Positions 63,793 through 64,000 of a stretch of DNA of 64,000 nt are shown here, in pieces. The position numbers and the translations under genes were made by a program. The DNA comes from an uncultured Candidatus Actinomarina sp. (lineage in GTDB: Bacteria > Actinomycetota > Acidimicrobiia > Actinomarinales > Actinomarinaceae). The stretch spans positions 1 to 64,000 of the forward strand of contig CACODT010000001.1 of the NCBI GenBank assembly GCA_902626065.1, in the 5' to 3' direction. Every line of letters begins with the position of its first letter. Position 1 is the first letter of the stretch. Under the pieces are notes generated by a model. The model saw only the letters and a program-made list of their open reading frames with translations. It was not told the origin of the DNA and did not search any database.

Positions 63793-64000
63793 ATATCCAT
63801 TTATCAAAAAACGAATTTACTGAATTAGAAATCTGAGAATGATTCCTTTTAATTTTTTTAAATTCATTGTCAACGTCAAAATTTTTAAGTTCTTTTTTTG
63901 TCTTTTCTCCAACATACCATTTTTCAAAAAGATACTCGTTTATCTCTGGATGAAACTGAATTCCCAGAGTATTTTTGATTGAATATATTTGAGGGAATGA
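63785..64000 (-). CDS. Class I glutamine amidotransferase, C-terminal end (partial)
   Basis: The minus-strand frame is open from the window edge to a TAA at 63787-63785, giving 71 residues. 'LGIQFHPEINEYLFEKWYV' contains the His-x-Glu of the catalytic triad, as in GATase1 proteins ('GxQFHPE'). An unusually long tail of about 50 charged residues follows. The nucleophile Cys lies outside the window, so the exact enzyme cannot be named. Confidence 0.7.
   Translation of the reverse strand, partial: SFPQIYSIKNTLGIQFHPEINEYLFEKWYVGEKTKKELKNFDVDNEFKKIKRNHSQISNSVNSFFDKWISS

Overview
This window is a strongly A+T-rich, tightly packed bacterial chromosome segment with 76 protein genes by my reading (two cut by the window edges) and one complete 16S-23S-5S rRNA operon. 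I see no insertion sequence, prophage, CRISPR array or tRNA gene. Despite the base composition, the gene content is actinobacterial: mycobacterial-type integration host factor (mIHF), an actinobacterial omega subunit, a GarA-FtsR-DUF151-MerR cluster, PafB/PafC-Tat-HelY, a DUF4193 zinc-ribbon protein, and an extra segment of about 80 nt in 23S domain III at the place where Actinobacteria carry one. A streamlined marine actinobacterium of the Candidatus Actinomarina type (Acidimicrobiia) is my best guess. That placement is inference from memory; a 16S search would settle it.

Layout. 1-11153 (+): one run of coupled genes, alaS(end)-ruvX-mltG-efp-nusB-mihF-gmk-rpoZ-coaBC-priA-def-fmt-rpe-ribD-ribE-ribBA-ribH, mostly joined by 1-26 nt overlaps; it ends in a complete riboflavin pathway. 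11160-17423 (+): infC-rpmI-rplT-pheS-pheT-mpg-tyrS behind a terminator-like leader. 17424-22550 (+): the rRNA operon, with an elaborate leader, 16S and 23S processing stems and a terminator. 22594-23441 (+): two tandem related membrane proteins of unknown function. 23445-28399: an MBL-fold hydrolase (-), then a GGT-like protein, SURF1, an alpha/beta hydrolase and adenosine deaminase (+). 28367-38546 (-): a peptide-type ABC transporter running into pgsA-garA-ftsR-dacA-DUF151-merR-nuclease. 38691-41047: der (-) and ispH (+) from a shared divergent promoter region. 41022-47321 (-): nadK-pyrG-xerD-HD protein-scpA-scpB-rluB-cmk, which resembles the mycobacterial Rv1695-Rv1712 order with genes removed. 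47357-53204: a rhomboid protease (+), then (-) HAD phosphatase, GNAT, DUF4193, lipid kinase, helY, tatC and a 58-residue TatA candidate missing from the ORF track. 53201-59112: pafB-pafC (-), a ferredoxin (+), trmI and a group of small membrane proteins beside an AI-2E permease (-). 59164-64000: trmL and yajQ (+), DCC-msrB and a CDF transporter-glutaredoxin-guaC (-), a Lon N-domain protein (+) and the end of a class I glutamine amidotransferase (-).

How it works together. Most genes serve translation (IF3, L35, L20, PheST, TyrRS, EF-P, Fmt/Def, rRNA, rRNA and tRNA modification), cofactor synthesis (riboflavin, CoA, NADP), nucleotide metabolism (Gmk, Cmk, CTP synthase, GMP reductase, adenosine deaminase) and chromosome segregation (ScpAB, XerD-like recombinase). 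Regulation is sparse. At least eight transcription units have a TAnnnT -10 box ending 6-8 nt before the start codon, which implies leaderless mRNAs. Six of seven convergent gene pairs overlap at their 3' ends with no intrinsic terminator between them.

The observations most worth checking are a dacA that appears to start at ATT behind a good ribosome-binding site, a GarA whose phospho-acceptor threonine pair is replaced by Glu-Asp, the rRNA leader with a terminator-like hairpin and alternating hairpins, the hidden TatA-like gene, the cassette of tiny membrane proteins, and a PriA reduced to its non-helicase parts.
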